NCBI RefSeq assembly: GCF_017877355.1
Contig: NZ_JAGIPR010000006.1
Location: 186,001-250,000 of the forward strand
DNA length: 64,000 nt
Origin: Chryseobacterium jejuense
GTDB lineage: Bacteria > Bacteroidota > Bacteroidia > Flavobacteriales > Weeksellaceae
Direction of reading: 5' to 3'
Within the stretch, counting starts at the first letter, position 1. Each line of letters begins with the position of its first letter. Below the pieces are notes generated by a model. The model had not been told where the DNA came from. It was given only the letters and a program-made list of their open reading frames with translations, and did not search any database. Shown piece after piece: positions 1 through 10,239 of the stretch. A program made the position numbers and the translations under genes.

Positions 1-1470
1 CCCTTTAAATGCTAGCTTTGAAGGGGCATCACCCCATCTTACAAGGTCAAACCATCTATGTCCTTCACCCGCAAGTTCTCTCCTTCTTTCATCTTTAATC
101 GCCTGCATAGAAACCGGAACAGAACCTAGCTTCACCCTTGCTCTTACAGCATCCAATAAAGCCTGAGCTCTTGCGCCAGCTCCTCCTAAAGCTTCTGCCT
201 CCATAAGATAGGTATCAGCTAATCTTATGGCCACATAATTTTGTCTGAAGTTAAGTTCCGCCGCTCCTGGAAGTGAACTTTTCAAATCATTGGTAGGTAA
301 ATATTTATTTAAAAAATATCCGGTATCCGAAAATGCAGGACTATAAGTAACCTTATCCTCTGCTAATAATGGTTTCATATTAAAAATAGTTGCATTCATT
401 CGCGGGTCATCCTGCATAAAATTATACAAGTCTTCAGTCACTGTATTAAATGCCCACCCCGGATATAAATCAGGAGCATCATTATCTTTAATTTTTTTGT
501 TAATGGAATAAGAACGAGGTCCCAGCATTGCATTGATAGAGTTTCCTTCATCTTTTCCCTGTCCCCAGAAGCCCCAGTCAGAATTCCCTTTGTTGGTATG
601 CATAACTTCCAGAATAGATTCCGTTGAAAACTTATAAGGATCTACCGTTTCTGGCCCTACTTTAAATAAATCTCCATAATTTGCTACCAATTTGTATCCA
701 TATTGGCTAGTACCTCCCGGTGTACCATTCACCTGTTCAAATTGTGCTGCTGCTTCCGGCATTTTCTTATCATAAAGATAGATCTTCCCTAATATTGCTC
801 TGGCTGTTCCTTGTGTAATTCTTCCTCTATCATTACCCGTAGCTGTTAACATCAGATCAGGAAGTGCAGCAATGATATCGTTTTCTATCTGCGTATATAC
901 TTCGTTCGGCTTTGCCTGTGGAATATTCCAATAATCATCATCAAATTTTACACTCTTAAGAACCAAAGGAATATTTCCAAACATTCTTACCAATTCAAAG
1001 TAGTATAAAGACCTTAAAACCTTTGCTTCGGCACTGTATCTTTTCTTGAGACCTTCATCCATATTTGCTCCGGGCACTCTTTCCATTAAAAGATTAGCAC
1101 GTGCTATACCCTGATAATAATCTCTCCAATAGCTTGCAGGCATTGTGTTAGGGTTTAATGAATAATTATTGATTCCCTGGATACCTGCACCATCATTAGA
1201 ATTTCCACCTCCGGAATAAAAATCATCAGATCCGGCATTAAAAAAGGTAACTGTATTTTCAAATCCCCCGGAATATTTTCTTAAAATATCATATACAGAA
1301 ACCAGAGCACTAAATGACTGTCTCTCATTTTGAAAATAAGTCTCCGTTTTAAATGCTCCTGAATTCTGTACCTCATCCAGATACGAACCACTGCAGGCAA
1401 TATTGCTAAAACTCAGACCTGCTAAAAAAGTTACGGCAAGCCCTTTATATATAAAACTTTTATTTTTCAT
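1..1470 (-). CDS. SusD/RagB-family glycan-binding lipoprotein (partial, 3' end outside window)
   Basis: The reading frame is open from the ATG at 1470 to the window edge (490 codons), so the C-terminus is missing. The N-terminus is a lipoprotein signal: basic start MKNKSFIYKG, hydrophobic stretch and a lipobox ending SNIAC, followed by SGSYLDEVQ, typical of SusD proteins. Downstream residues such as NLLMERVPGAN fit the SusD TPR-like fold. SusD proteins sit on the outer leaflet and cap the SusC channel to capture oligosaccharides or other large nutrients. The gene starts 11 bp after the SusC stop, so the two are co-transcribed. The substrate cannot be read from this fragment; enzymes of the locus would lie to the left of the window. 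Confidence 0.93.
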   Translation of the reverse strand, partial: MKNKSFIYKGLAVTFLAGLSFSNIACSGSYLDEVQNSGAFKTETYFQNERQSFSALVSVYDILRKYSGGFENTVTFFNAGSDDFYSGGGNSNDGAGIQGINNYSLNPNTMPASYWRDYYQGIARANLLMERVPGANMDEGLKKRYSAEAKVLRSLYYFELVRMFGNIPLVLKSVKFDDDYWNIPQAKPNEVYTQIENDIIAALPDLMLTATGNDRGRITQGTARAILGKIYLYDKKMPEAAAQFEQVNGTPGGTSQYGYKLVANYGDLFKVGPETVDPYKFSTESILEVMHTNKGNSDWGFWGQGKDEGNSINAMLGPRSYSINKKIKDNDAPDLYPGWAFNTVTEDLYNFMQDDPRMNATIFNMKPLLAEDKVTYSPAFSDTGYFLNKYLPTNDLKSSLPGAAELNFRQNYVAIRLADTYLMEAEALGGAGARAQALLDAVRARVKLGSVPVSMQAIKDERRRELAGEGHRWFDLVRWGDAPSKLAFKG

Positions 1471-1481
1471 GTTATTACGTA

Positions 1482-4397
1482 TTAAAATTGAATGTTTGCC
1501 CCAAGTAAGAATGTTCTTGCCTGTGGATAGTAAGCTCTGTCAACCCCAATAATATCTTGTTCAGAATTATTTCTTCCGGCAATTTCCGGATCATATCCAG
1601 TGTATTTTGTAAAGGTGAAAAGGTTTTCCCCCGTAATATATAATCTCACTTTACTCATTCCAAATCGGTTGGTAACGTCTTGAGGAAGTGTATACCCTAA
1701 CTGAATAATTTTTACCCGGATATAATCACCTTTCTGAAGGTAATAGTTAGACATCCATGAATAATTATGATTAGGATCATCTCTGGTAACTCTCGGATTT
1801 GCATTGGTAGAGCCCTCTCCTGTCCATCGGTCTAAAATCTTTGTCTGGTAATTCGCATCAAGAACATCCAGTCTTCTTAATCCCTGGAAAATTTTGTTTC
1901 CAGCTTGTCCTTGAGCGAATATCATAAAATCAAAGTTTTTATAATTCATGTTAACTGTAAGTCCAAAGGTATATTTTGGAATAGAGCTTCCTAAATTCAC
2001 TTTGTCTTCCTCATCAATTTTACCATCACCATTATTATCCTGCCAGATAAAATCTCCTGGTTTAGCATTAGGCAACAGCTTCCCACCATTGGCATTTACA
2101 TAAGCATCAATTTGCGCCTGATTCTGAAACACTCCACTGTAAGTCTGTCCGTAAAAAGATCCGTAAGGCTGCCCTACGGCTACTCTTGAGACAGCTCCCA
2201 TTGTCTGGAAAGAAGCGAGGTTGAAATAATCAATATCATTCTCTAATCGCAAAACTTTGTTTTTGATTGTTGCAAAATTTCCGTTTACAGATATACTGAA
2301 GTCTTCCCAGTTCTTTTTATATCCCAACTCAAGTTCCAATCCTGAGTTTTCCATATCCCCTACGTTTGACCAAGGTAAATTAGGAACCCCAACATAGCCT
2401 GGAATATTGATTTGTCTTAAAATATCAGTAGTTTTCTTTTTATACCAATCTGCGGTAAGGGTGAAATTATTGAATAGCTTAAGGTCTGCTGCAATGTTCA
2501 ACTGACTGGTCTGTTCCCATTTTAGGTTCGGGTTTTCCAATGTACTTGGAGCATATCCTATAATGATATTATTCCCTGAATTGGTATAGTTACTTCCTGA
2601 AACCATAAAGCTTGCAAATCTGAAATTCTCCATTTCGTCATTTCCTAAAACTCCATATCCTCCTCTTAGTTTCAAACTGTTAATAACCTTATTTTCTGGC
2701 CAGAAATCTTCTTTATGAGCATTCCACCCCAAAGACATAGATGGGAAAGTTCCCCAATGTTGATTGGTCGCAAATTTTGAAGACCCATCTCTACGAACGG
2801 TTCCTGTAAATAAATATTTATCAGCATAATCATAAATAATTCTACCAAAATAAGAAGCTTTACGGGTTTGAATCCCATCCCATCCTTTGGCTGTAATATC
2901 ATCCTGAGGAATATCAAAGTTAAAAGAAGCATCCTGCCAGCTATCAATAGGCAGATTACTGTAAGTTAAGCTGGCTCCACCTGATACATTATATCGATAT
3001 ACCCCTTGTCCTATCAAAATGCTTAAGTTGTGATCTCCAAATTTATTCTGATACGTCAATGTATTTTCCATGCTCCATTCAAACTTATTTTCATCCACTT
3101 TATTCAAACTATTGAAACCAGTATTTCTGTAGTTGGGACTTAAATAATACTTAGGAGTAAAGGTGCGGCTTCCCCAATACGATTTCTTACCATTTAAACT
3201 TGACTTGAAGGTAAAATGATCAAGAAACTTAAGCTCAGCAAAGACATTTCCTACAAAATCATCAGACCAATTGTAATTCCCTTGCTGAATAGTACGAAAA
3301 GCTCTTGGATTCGTCATTTCGTTGTTTACATACCGCGAAATCCCATACGGATTGCCATTGGGATCACGAATGATATAAGGATCTGTGTAACCACTTGGAT
3401 CTACTTTAGACCAATCTGTAACCACTTCCGGAGTAATAGGATCTAGATTAACTGCCGAAGCCAAAGGCCCACCATATTCTTCGTTGGCACTTACTCCCTG
3501 AGATTTTGTATGAGTATAGGCAAAAGTCTGCCCTAATGTTAAATAATCTGTAACCTTATGGGTTGAATTGAACCTCGCATTGATTCTTTTATAATAAGAG
3601 ATATCCGTCATTACAATACCCGTCTGATCGAAATAACCGAACGATGTATAGTAACTGGATTTATCATTACCACCAGTAATACTTACTTCATGGGAAGATT
3701 TTTCTCCTGTTCCAAAAATAGTATCCTGCCAGTTTGTTCCTTTTCCAAATGCTTCAGGATTGGCAAAACGTGGTGCCTGCCCATCATTTACAAAACCTTC
3801 ATTAATAATCTTGGCATACTGAGTGCCATCTAGAAGATCCAGTTTTTTAGACGCATTCGAAAAACCGTAAAATCCATTATAAGAAAGAACCAGTTTCCCT
3901 TTCTTTCCTTTTTTTGTGGTGACCAGGATTACTCCTTTTGCAGCAGAAACTCCATAGATTGCAGACGATGCTCCATCTTTCAGCACTTCAATACTTTCTA
4001 TGTCAGACTGATTAAGCCACCCGATATTATCTACTACAATACCATCTACTACCCATAACGGACTATTACTTCCAGCTCCAAAACTGGTGATTCCACGAAC
4101 GCGCACCGTTGCGGCGGCACCCGGCTGCCCGGAGTTAGTCACTACAGAAACCCCTGCAGCCCTTCCCTGCAACACCTGTTCCGGCTTACCGGTAGGAATG
4201 TTTTCTATATCACTCGCTTTAATACTTGCGATAGCTCCGGTTACATTAGACTTCTTCTGAGTCCCGTATCCGATGACTACAATCTCATCTATTTTGTTTT
4301 CTTTAGAAAGCGTGTCCTTTTTCGTCTGGCCACTGAAGTTAGCCGTAAAATAGAGGACGGCAATCACTCCTAAATTTCTCGATATTCTTACATTCAT
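1482..4397 (-). CDS. SusC/RagA-family TonB-linked outer membrane transporter
   Basis: This 971-residue protein imports the ligand captured by the SusD partner, using TonB energy. After a signal peptide (about residues 1-23) comes a short linker, then the plug domain beginning near EIVVIGYGTQKKSNVTG and containing the SusC signature VLQGRAAGV and LWVVDGI. The rest is a beta-barrel ending in the aromatic terminus LLGANIQF. It lacks the roughly 80-residue carboxypeptidase-regulatory-like domain that many SusC proteins carry before the plug, which explains the length below 1000 residues. It is first in the operon with susD and divergent from the MFS/Nudix-regulator pair. Confidence 0.95.
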   Translation of the reverse strand: MNVRISRNLGVIAVLYFTANFSGQTKKDTLSKENKIDEIVVIGYGTQKKSNVTGAIASIKASDIENIPTGKPEQVLQGRAAGVSVVTNSGQPGAAATVRVRGITSFGAGSNSPLWVVDGIVVDNIGWLNQSDIESIEVLKDGASSAIYGVSAAKGVILVTTKKGKKGKLVLSYNGFYGFSNASKKLDLLDGTQYAKIINEGFVNDGQAPRFANPEAFGKGTNWQDTIFGTGEKSSHEVSITGGNDKSSYYTSFGYFDQTGIVMTDISYYKRINARFNSTHKVTDYLTLGQTFAYTHTKSQGVSANEEYGGPLASAVNLDPITPEVVTDWSKVDPSGYTDPYIIRDPNGNPYGISRYVNNEMTNPRAFRTIQQGNYNWSDDFVGNVFAELKFLDHFTFKSSLNGKKSYWGSRTFTPKYYLSPNYRNTGFNSLNKVDENKFEWSMENTLTYQNKFGDHNLSILIGQGVYRYNVSGGASLTYSNLPIDSWQDASFNFDIPQDDITAKGWDGIQTRKASYFGRIIYDYADKYLFTGTVRRDGSSKFATNQHWGTFPSMSLGWNAHKEDFWPENKVINSLKLRGGYGVLGNDEMENFRFASFMVSGSNYTNSGNNIIIGYAPSTLENPNLKWEQTSQLNIAADLKLFNNFTLTADWYKKKTTDILRQINIPGYVGVPNLPWSNVGDMENSGLELELGYKKNWEDFSISVNGNFATIKNKVLRLENDIDYFNLASFQTMGAVSRVAVGQPYGSFYGQTYSGVFQNQAQIDAYVNANGGKLLPNAKPGDFIWQDNNGDGKIDEEDKVNLGSSIPKYTFGLTVNMNYKNFDFMIFAQGQAGNKIFQGLRRLDVLDANYQTKILDRWTGEGSTNANPRVTRDDPNHNYSWMSNYYLQKGDYIRVKIIQLGYTLPQDVTNRFGMSKVRLYITGENLFTFTKYTGYDPEIAGRNNSEQDIIGVDRAYYPQARTFLLGANIQF

Positions 4398-4417
4398 ATA
4401 CAGCTATTTGTTTTAAT

Positions 4418-4430
4418 TCTCAAATTGAGA
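4418..4430. promoter_or_regulatory. Perfect palindrome upstream of susC, candidate operator
   Basis: TCTCAA-A-TTGAGA is a 6+1+6 palindrome, 21 bp upstream of the susC start, in the 178 bp AT-rich region between the divergent susC and MFS genes. Its position suits an operator for the Nudix-type regulator encoded at 5786-6574, but that link is inference. I see no clean TTG/TAnnTTTG promoter pair on either strand here; TATCTTCG at 4517-4524 is a one-mismatch -7 candidate for the MFS gene. Confidence 0.35.
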
Positions 4431-4575
4431 CAATAAAAATATATTTTTTTTCAATTAATTAACATTATATTAATAAATATTTTAAAATTTCGTTTATTAT
4501 TGAGGGTTAAAAGCCATATCTTCGTATCAATTATTCACAAAAAGTTATAAAAATTCAATAAAGTTAACTCCCGAA

Positions 4576-5769
4576 ATGACTGCTAAGCTTTCCAAAATTT
4601 CTCTTCCTCTAAAATTAACCTTTCTAATTTTTTCAATGGTGCTCAACTGTATGGGACTTATTATCCTTCAGCTTGCAGATAATAATATCACCTATGGAGA
4701 ACTTGGATTTCTGGAATCTTTCAAAGATCTCCCCATCGCGTTTATCTCATTATTTGCAGTGAGCTTTATTAATAAAACAGGATCAAAAAAAGCACTGATC
4801 GCAGCATTGGCCATTGTAGGATTCTGCTCCTGCCTTCTTCCGTTTATTGAAGAATTCTGGTTTTATAAAGTATGGTTTGCCATCATTGGAGCCTGCTTTG
4901 CCATTGGGAAAATATGTGTGTTTGGAATCATCAGGAATAATATTTCTGATGAAAAATCATTGGCTAAAACAATGAACAGCGTGGAAGCTTCCTTTATGAT
5001 CGGAATTTTTGTGGTTAATACAGGCTTTGGATGGATCATCTCCAGCCAGTATTCCGAATTCTGGAGATTTGGATTTCTGTTGATTGCCGTGCTATCTGCC
5101 ATTACCATATTTCTTCTTTCAAAAATAGAAATAACAGAGTCTAAACCATCAGAAAACAAAAGTATACTCACTGAATTATCAGGATTTACAACACCTGTGG
5201 TTGCCTTGTTCCTTGCGGTGATCTTCTTTATTGTTTTTGTAGAGCAGGGATTTAATTCGTGGTTGCCGTCTTTTTATAAGAATCACTTGAAAGTCAATTC
5301 CTTTTTTGCTCTTCAGGCAACGTCCTTCCTCTCTGTTTTCTCATATATAGGAAGAACTGTTACGGCAAATATCATCCGTAGATTTTCATTATCAAAATAT
5401 TATATTACATGCATTTCTTTAATCATTGCTCTACTAATGATTATTCTGGGAATTCAGTATTTTGATTCTGAAGATTCAAAAATGATTCTATTTTTGTTCC
5501 CGGTTATAGGATTATTTCTTTCACCACTCTATCCTGTTATCAATTCAAAAATGATTGCTGCGGTTGATAAAGAAAAGATAAATCTGTTTACCTCACTTAT
5601 TGTTATTTTTTCTTCCCTGGGAAGCTCTGTGAGTTCTATTATTATGGCAATACTCTTTGGGAAAAACCTTTTAAATTTTTATCCATTATATATTTTATGC
5701 TCTATAATTCTTCTTTTTGTGATTAGTTTATTATATTTTACTGTCTCAAAAAGAAAATATAGAAAATAG
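4576..5769 (+). CDS. MFS transporter (sugar-permease-like)
   Basis: A 397-residue inner membrane protein with about twelve hydrophobic segments and a charged central loop near residues 195-205 (ESKPSENKS), the usual major facilitator layout. The size and position beside a SusCD pair suggest it carries the released sugar across the inner membrane, as FucP-like permeases do in other Bacteroidota loci. The transported compound is not determined by the sequence. It is divergent from susC and followed after 16 bp by the Nudix-type regulator, so uptake and control appear to form one operon. Confidence 0.8.
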   Translation: MTAKLSKISLPLKLTFLIFSMVLNCMGLIILQLADNNITYGELGFLESFKDLPIAFISLFAVSFINKTGSKKALIAALAIVGFCSCLLPFIEEFWFYKVWFAIIGACFAIGKICVFGIIRNNISDEKSLAKTMNSVEASFMIGIFVVNTGFGWIISSQYSEFWRFGFLLIAVLSAITIFLLSKIEITESKPSENKSILTELSGFTTPVVALFLAVIFFIVFVEQGFNSWLPSFYKNHLKVNSFFALQATSFLSVFSYIGRTVTANIIRRFSLSKYYITCISLIIALLMIILGIQYFDSEDSKMILFLFPVIGLFLSPLYPVINSKMIAAVDKEKINLFTSLIVIFSSLGSSVSSIIMAILFGKNLLNFYPLYILCSIILLFVISLLYFTVSKRKYRK

Positions 5770-5785
5770 TTTTATTTTTACAACC

Positions 5786-6574
5786 ATGAAAATCAAAGAC
5801 ACAAAAAGCAAAGAAACACTTCAGGAACTGATCGACACAAAGGATTTCGTTGCTCATATTTCTGTAGACTGTACGATATTCGGCTTTCACAATAACATTC
5901 TGAAAGTCCTATTGTTAAAATATCACGATCTGGATCTATGGTCGCTTCCTGGTGGTTTTGTTTTCAATGATGAAGACCTTAGGGAAGCTGCAGAACGAGT
6001 TTTGTATGAACGAACGCACCTTAAAGACTTATTTTTAAAACAATTTCATACGTTTGGAAGAATAGACCGTACAGAAAACAATGTTCATCAGATCCTCCTT
6101 AGAAATAAAGGGATTGAAGTACCGGAAGATCACTGGATCTTTCAAAGGTTTATTACAGTAGGATACTGCAGCCTTATCGATTTTTCACTGACCAATACTT
6201 TTCCGGATGCTTTTAATGAAAGTTGTGAATGGTTTGAAGTGAACAATCTTCCCAAGATGGCATTTGACCACGATAGAATTATAGAAACCGGACTGGAATA
6301 TCTAAGAATGAATATCAACACAGAAGTGGCAGCCAGTAATCTTCTTCCTGAAAAATTCACGATGAAGGACCTTCAGGCTCTTTATGAAACTATTTTAGGA
6401 CAGAAATTCAGAAGAAATAATTTCCAACGAAAAATATTAAGCCTCAATATCCTTGATAGATTGGAAAAGCTATACGACGGTTCTGCTAACAAGGCTCCGT
6501 ATCTGTATAAATTCAAGACTGAGGTTCATAATGCCCCTAATCAGTATCCTATCTCCAATGATGAGGAGGTTTAA
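5786..6574 (+). CDS. Nudix-domain transcriptional regulator with degenerate catalytic box (NrtR/AraR type)
   Basis: The 262-residue protein has an N-terminal Nudix fold (about residues 20-150) and a C-terminal region around 185-245 that fits a winged helix (MKDLQALYETILGQKF, RRNNFQRKIL). The Nudix box keeps G-x5-E but ends R-V-L-Y-E-R-T-H-L instead of R-E-U-x-E-E-x-G-U: two of the metal-binding glutamates and the glycine are gone. Loss of hydrolysis with retention of ligand binding is the known pattern of NrtR/AraR-type regulators of Bacteroidota sugar genes. Together with the MFS gene and the divergent susCD it probably forms a self-contained control unit; the effector sugar is unknown. Confidence 0.8.
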   Translation: MKIKDTKSKETLQELIDTKDFVAHISVDCTIFGFHNNILKVLLLKYHDLDLWSLPGGFVFNDEDLREAAERVLYERTHLKDLFLKQFHTFGRIDRTENNVHQILLRNKGIEVPEDHWIFQRFITVGYCSLIDFSLTNTFPDAFNESCEWFEVNNLPKMAFDHDRIIETGLEYLRMNINTEVAASNLLPEKFTMKDLQALYETILGQKFRRNNFQRKILSLNILDRLEKLYDGSANKAPYLYKFKTEVHNAPNQYPISNDEEV

Positions 6575-6702
6575 AATATGAATTTTATCTCTTACACAGG
6601 AAAAACCCATATTATCTGTTTGAAAACCAGCATTTAGATAAGTTTTCAAAAAAATTTCTTAAACACCACGAAAAATGTTATTTTTAACAAAATCAAAAAA
6701 TC

Positions 6703-7881
6703 ATGTCATATTATCCTCTTACAAGCATCCCTGATTATTATGGAATTGATGCTTTACTTACTGAAGAACACAAACTGATCCGCCAATCTGTAAGGGATTG
6801 GGTTGAAAGTTATGTAATGCCGCAGATTGACCAGGCAGCACAAAATCATACTGACCTTCCTGGCCTTATGAGAGAATTAGGAAAAATTGGGGCATTAGGA
6901 CCCTATATTCCTGTTGAGTATGGAGGTTCTGGATTAGATCAAATTTCTTACGGCCTTATCATGCAGGAGTTAGAAAGAGGAGATTCTGCAGTACGTTCTG
7001 CTGCTTCAGTACAAAGCTCTTTGGTTATGTTTCCCATTAATGAGTTCGGTTCTGAAGAACAGAAAAAGAAATATCTTCCAAAATTAGCTGCTGGAGAAAT
7101 GATTGGTTCTTTTGGATTAACTGAGCCTAACCACGGTTCTGATCCGAGTTCTATGGAGACTTACTTCAAAGATATGGGAGACCATTATCTTTTGAATGGT
7201 GCTAAAATGTGGATCACTAACTCTCCTCTTTGCGATATTGCAGTTGTATGGGCAAAAAATGAGGAAGGAAAAATACAGGGATTAATTGTTGAAAGAGGAA
7301 TGGAAGGATTCACTACTCCGGAAACACACAATAAATGGAGCTTAAGAGCTTCAAAAACAGGAGAATTAGTATTTAATGATGTAAAAGTTCCGAAAGAAAA
7401 CTTACTTCCGGGTGTTACAGGATTGAAAGGACCTTTATCTTGTCTAAACTCTGCGAGATATGGGATTTCCTGGGGAGTAATCGGAGCAGCTATTGACTGT
7501 CACTGTACAGCAGTTCAGTATTCTAAAGAAAGAAGACAGTTTGGTAAGCCAATCGGTTCTTATCAGCTTCAACAGAAAAAATTGGCTGAATTCTTAACGG
7601 AGATTACAAAAGCTCAGTTATTATGTCTTCAGTTAGGGACTCTTAAAAATGCTCATAAAGCAACTCCTGCACAAATCTCAATGGCTAAGCGTAACAACGT
7701 AAAAATGGCTATTGACATTGCAAGAGAATCAAGACAGATTCTTGGAGGTATGGGTATCATGGGCGAATTCCCGATGATGAGACACGCTGCCAATCTGGAG
7801 TCTGTTATTACTTATGAAGGAACTCACGACGTTCATTTGTTAATCACCGGTTTAGATATTACAGGTATCAACGCTTTCTAA
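6703..7881 (+). CDS. gcdH: Acyl-CoA dehydrogenase, glutaryl-CoA dehydrogenase-like
   Basis: This 392-residue cytosolic flavoprotein has the full acyl-CoA dehydrogenase layout: N-terminal helical domain, beta domain with FGLTEPNHGSDPSS and WITNSPLCDIAVVWAK, and C-terminal helices with RRQFGKPIGSYQLQQ and RQILGGMGIMGEF. The catalytic base lies in ITYEGTHDVHLLITG. The YEGTHD arrangement and the N-terminal half resemble glutaryl-CoA dehydrogenase, which oxidises and decarboxylates glutaryl-CoA to crotonyl-CoA in lysine and tryptophan breakdown. A related short-chain acyl-CoA dehydrogenase remains possible. It is monocistronic and ends in a strong terminator. Confidence 0.85.
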   Translation: MSYYPLTSIPDYYGIDALLTEEHKLIRQSVRDWVESYVMPQIDQAAQNHTDLPGLMRELGKIGALGPYIPVEYGGSGLDQISYGLIMQELERGDSAVRSAASVQSSLVMFPINEFGSEEQKKKYLPKLAAGEMIGSFGLTEPNHGSDPSSMETYFKDMGDHYLLNGAKMWITNSPLCDIAVVWAKNEEGKIQGLIVERGMEGFTTPETHNKWSLRASKTGELVFNDVKVPKENLLPGVTGLKGPLSCLNSARYGISWGVIGAAIDCHCTAVQYSKERRQFGKPIGSYQLQQKKLAEFLTEITKAQLLCLQLGTLKNAHKATPAQISMAKRNNVKMAIDIARESRQILGGMGIMGEFPMMRHAANLESVITYEGTHDVHLLITGLDITGINAF

Positions 7882-7901
7882 GGAAAGAAAAATATAGAAC
7901 T

Positions 7902-7931
7902 AAGAGTCTGATCTTTTGATCAGACTCTTTT
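7902..7931 (+). terminator. Rho-independent terminator of gcdH
   Basis: A perfect 12 bp stem (AAGAGTCTGATC / GATCAGACTCTT) with a TTTT loop is followed by TTATTTT. It lies 20 bp after the stop codon. Confidence 0.9.
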
Positions 7932-8041
7932 ATTTTACTCACATTACAGAGAATTTAATATTCAATGAATAACTATTAGTGCCTGAATATTTTTGTGAAT
8001 TTAATAAAGTTATTACCTTAACGCTAGTAAAAAATCACGAT

Positions 8042-9997
8042 ATGAAGAAAATAACAACTTTTTTAATAGGACTCACAGCTCCTTTCTACTTTGCACAACA
8101 GGCTGGTGATCTTGTAAGCTCTGAACAGAAACTGGATTTAACACCGCAGGGAGTTGTGAATTTCATTGCCAATAATCTTGGTGAACAAAATGCTCCTGAC
8201 TTTATAAGTTATCTGAATGGCTTCAATGTAGGTTTAAAAGGATATAAAATAACCTATTACACTAAAAATGAAAAAAACGTTCTTGTAAAAGCAACAGGTC
8301 TTCTCATGTATCCTAATGTTAATATGAAGCTTTCCACAGTAGTCTCAGACCATGGAACTACCGATAGCAGGCATAATGTTCCTTCTAATTTTAAAGGAAC
8401 TCTAACCGCCGGATTTGTAGTTGAGCTTTCTTATGTACTCAACGGTTATATTTTAATGGCTCCCGACTATGTAGGGATGGGAGACGGAGATGGTGTGCAT
8501 CCTTATGTAGACTATGCTACTGAAGCTGGAGCGACTATTGATTTTGTTACCGCAGCCAATAAAGCATTAGCACAATTAGGGATAAAACGCTATGATGAAT
8601 ATTTCCTGGCAGGTTATTCTCAGGGGGCACATGCAGCCATGTCCACTTTAAAAAGATTAAATGTATCAAACCCCGGGAATCTAAAGTTTAAATATGCTTA
8701 TATGGGTGATGGTCCTTATGACATGTCGGAAACTACTTTAAAGAAAGGTGTTTTAGAAAAGGATATCTATCCATTTAGCTCATTTTTAGCAAACATTGTA
8801 AATTCTTGTAACAATGGAGGATACCCAACCTACAATAACAATATTTCAGAAACTATTTCTGCTGAATACCTGGACAAATACAATTATCATGTAATTCAGG
8901 ATAATGGAGGGTTATTATGGGGACCTGTAATATGGAGAAAGCTTTTTACAACCAATTTCATTAATGAAGTAACCAATAACCCCAACCATAAATTCAGACA
9001 GTGTCTAAAGCCCAAAGATGTCTATGATTGGTACAATAAAACACCTATGACATTAGGACACTCTTCTGTAGACTTAGCTATTCCACCTGAAAACACCTCC
9101 AAAACTATTGATGTACAGCGTGGTTATTATGCATGGTGGGATCTGAACAAATACAAGCTGGATTCTTTCTACTGGGGACCTATCGGACACGTGGGCGGTA
9201 TAGTTCCTTTTGTTCTGGCTTCTAATGCCAAATTCAATACCTTAAGAAGCGGTGGGCTTTTTAACCAATGGGCAGCAGTAGGATCTATTTTTGGAAAACA
9301 ATCAGCAGAAGCTTCACCAGAAACTCCTATCCTATTTTCATCTCAGATAAAACCTGAACTTGGAAATCTGCAGTTGGTTGAAGTTACTGACTTTAATAAA
9401 GAGAAAGTAAGCAGCAGAGCTGCAAATGAACGTAGTTTATCCTCTTTAAATGATGGTGTATATCTATTAAAAGTGTCGGAAAATAATCAGGAAAAGATGC
9501 TTCCATACATCAAGAATACTCCTAAAGAGGTGGTGGAAAATGAAATTGTACAATCCGAAAACAATTCAGTTTTAAAATTAAAAATCGATGAAAATGAACT
9601 TTCTGCAGTTCATATTTTTGATGAAAATAAAAATCTGGTTACAACCATTTCCAAAGGCCAATATCAGGAAAACGACGGTATCAATCTAAAAAATCTGAAT
9701 CCTCACAAATATACATTCGAAGTAGTTACCCCATATTATAACCTACAGTTCAATAAGAATCTTGGAAGCAGCAAATTGGAAAACAGTACAGATATTTTTG
9801 CACAGAACAAGCAGATCAGAGCCAGAGCTAATAATAACATTAAAACTATCAGTATATACAGTATTTCCGGAGCTTTACTTCATCAGCAGGAAGTGAATTC
9901 TCAGCAATTTGAATCGAGAAGTATGGAACCAGGAGTATATGTAGTACAAATGACTCTTGATAGCGGAAAAACAATCAATAAAAAAGTTAAGCTATAA
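8042..9997 (+). CDS. Secreted alpha/beta hydrolase with type IX secretion C-terminal domain
   Basis: The start at 8042 is chosen because it opens directly into a signal peptide (MKKITTFLIGLTAPFYFAQQ); an upstream in-frame ATG is absent. The 651-residue product has an alpha/beta-hydrolase domain (about 30-400) with the nucleophile elbow GYSQGAHA and the oxyanion-side motif DHGT, resembling secretory lipases and other large esterases. The last ~75 residues (IYSISGALLHQQ ... MEPGVYVVQMTLDSGKTINKKVKL, split here) form a type A T9SS sorting domain, so it is exported across the outer membrane and probably anchored or released there. The substrate, a lipid or polyester, is not determined. Confidence 0.85.
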   Translation: MKKITTFLIGLTAPFYFAQQAGDLVSSEQKLDLTPQGVVNFIANNLGEQNAPDFISYLNGFNVGLKGYKITYYTKNEKNVLVKATGLLMYPNVNMKLSTVVSDHGTTDSRHNVPSNFKGTLTAGFVVELSYVLNGYILMAPDYVGMGDGDGVHPYVDYATEAGATIDFVTAANKALAQLGIKRYDEYFLAGYSQGAHAAMSTLKRLNVSNPGNLKFKYAYMGDGPYDMSETTLKKGVLEKDIYPFSSFLANIVNSCNNGGYPTYNNNISETISAEYLDKYNYHVIQDNGGLLWGPVIWRKLFTTNFINEVTNNPNHKFRQCLKPKDVYDWYNKTPMTLGHSSVDLAIPPENTSKTIDVQRGYYAWWDLNKYKLDSFYWGPIGHVGGIVPFVLASNAKFNTLRSGGLFNQWAAVGSIFGKQSAEASPETPILFSSQIKPELGNLQLVEVTDFNKEKVSSRAANERSLSSLNDGVYLLKVSENNQEKMLPYIKNTPKEVVENEIVQSENNSVLKLKIDENELSAVHIFDENKNLVTTISKGQYQENDGINLKNLNPHKYTFEVVTPYYNLQFNKNLGSSKLENSTDIFAQNKQIRARANNNIKTISIYSISGALLHQQEVNSQQFESRSMEPGVYVVQMTLDSGKTINKKVKL

Positions 9998-10038
9998 CAT
10001 CTAATCCTTATTTATATATCATTTTCAAGTTAATTTTG

Positions 10039-10065
10039 GCACTCCAGCAATGGGGTGCTTTTTTG
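10039..10065 (+). terminator. Rho-independent terminator of the T9SS hydrolase gene
   Basis: GCACTCC and GGGGTGC form a 7 bp stem with one G-T pair and a 6-base loop, followed by six T. It lies about 40 bp after the stop codon. Confidence 0.75.
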
Positions 10066-10239
10066 TTCTTTTAAATATATGCCACGTCCTGAAATTCCAA
10101 GACAATAATTATTGGGCGGAAGGTTAAAAGCTACTATAACTCCAACAAATCCTGGAAGTTATTGTAATCTATTGATAAAAATTGAGGTACAGATATGACC
10201 TTAATCTCAAGAGCTTCCCTCTTCCAGCCCCCATCTTCC

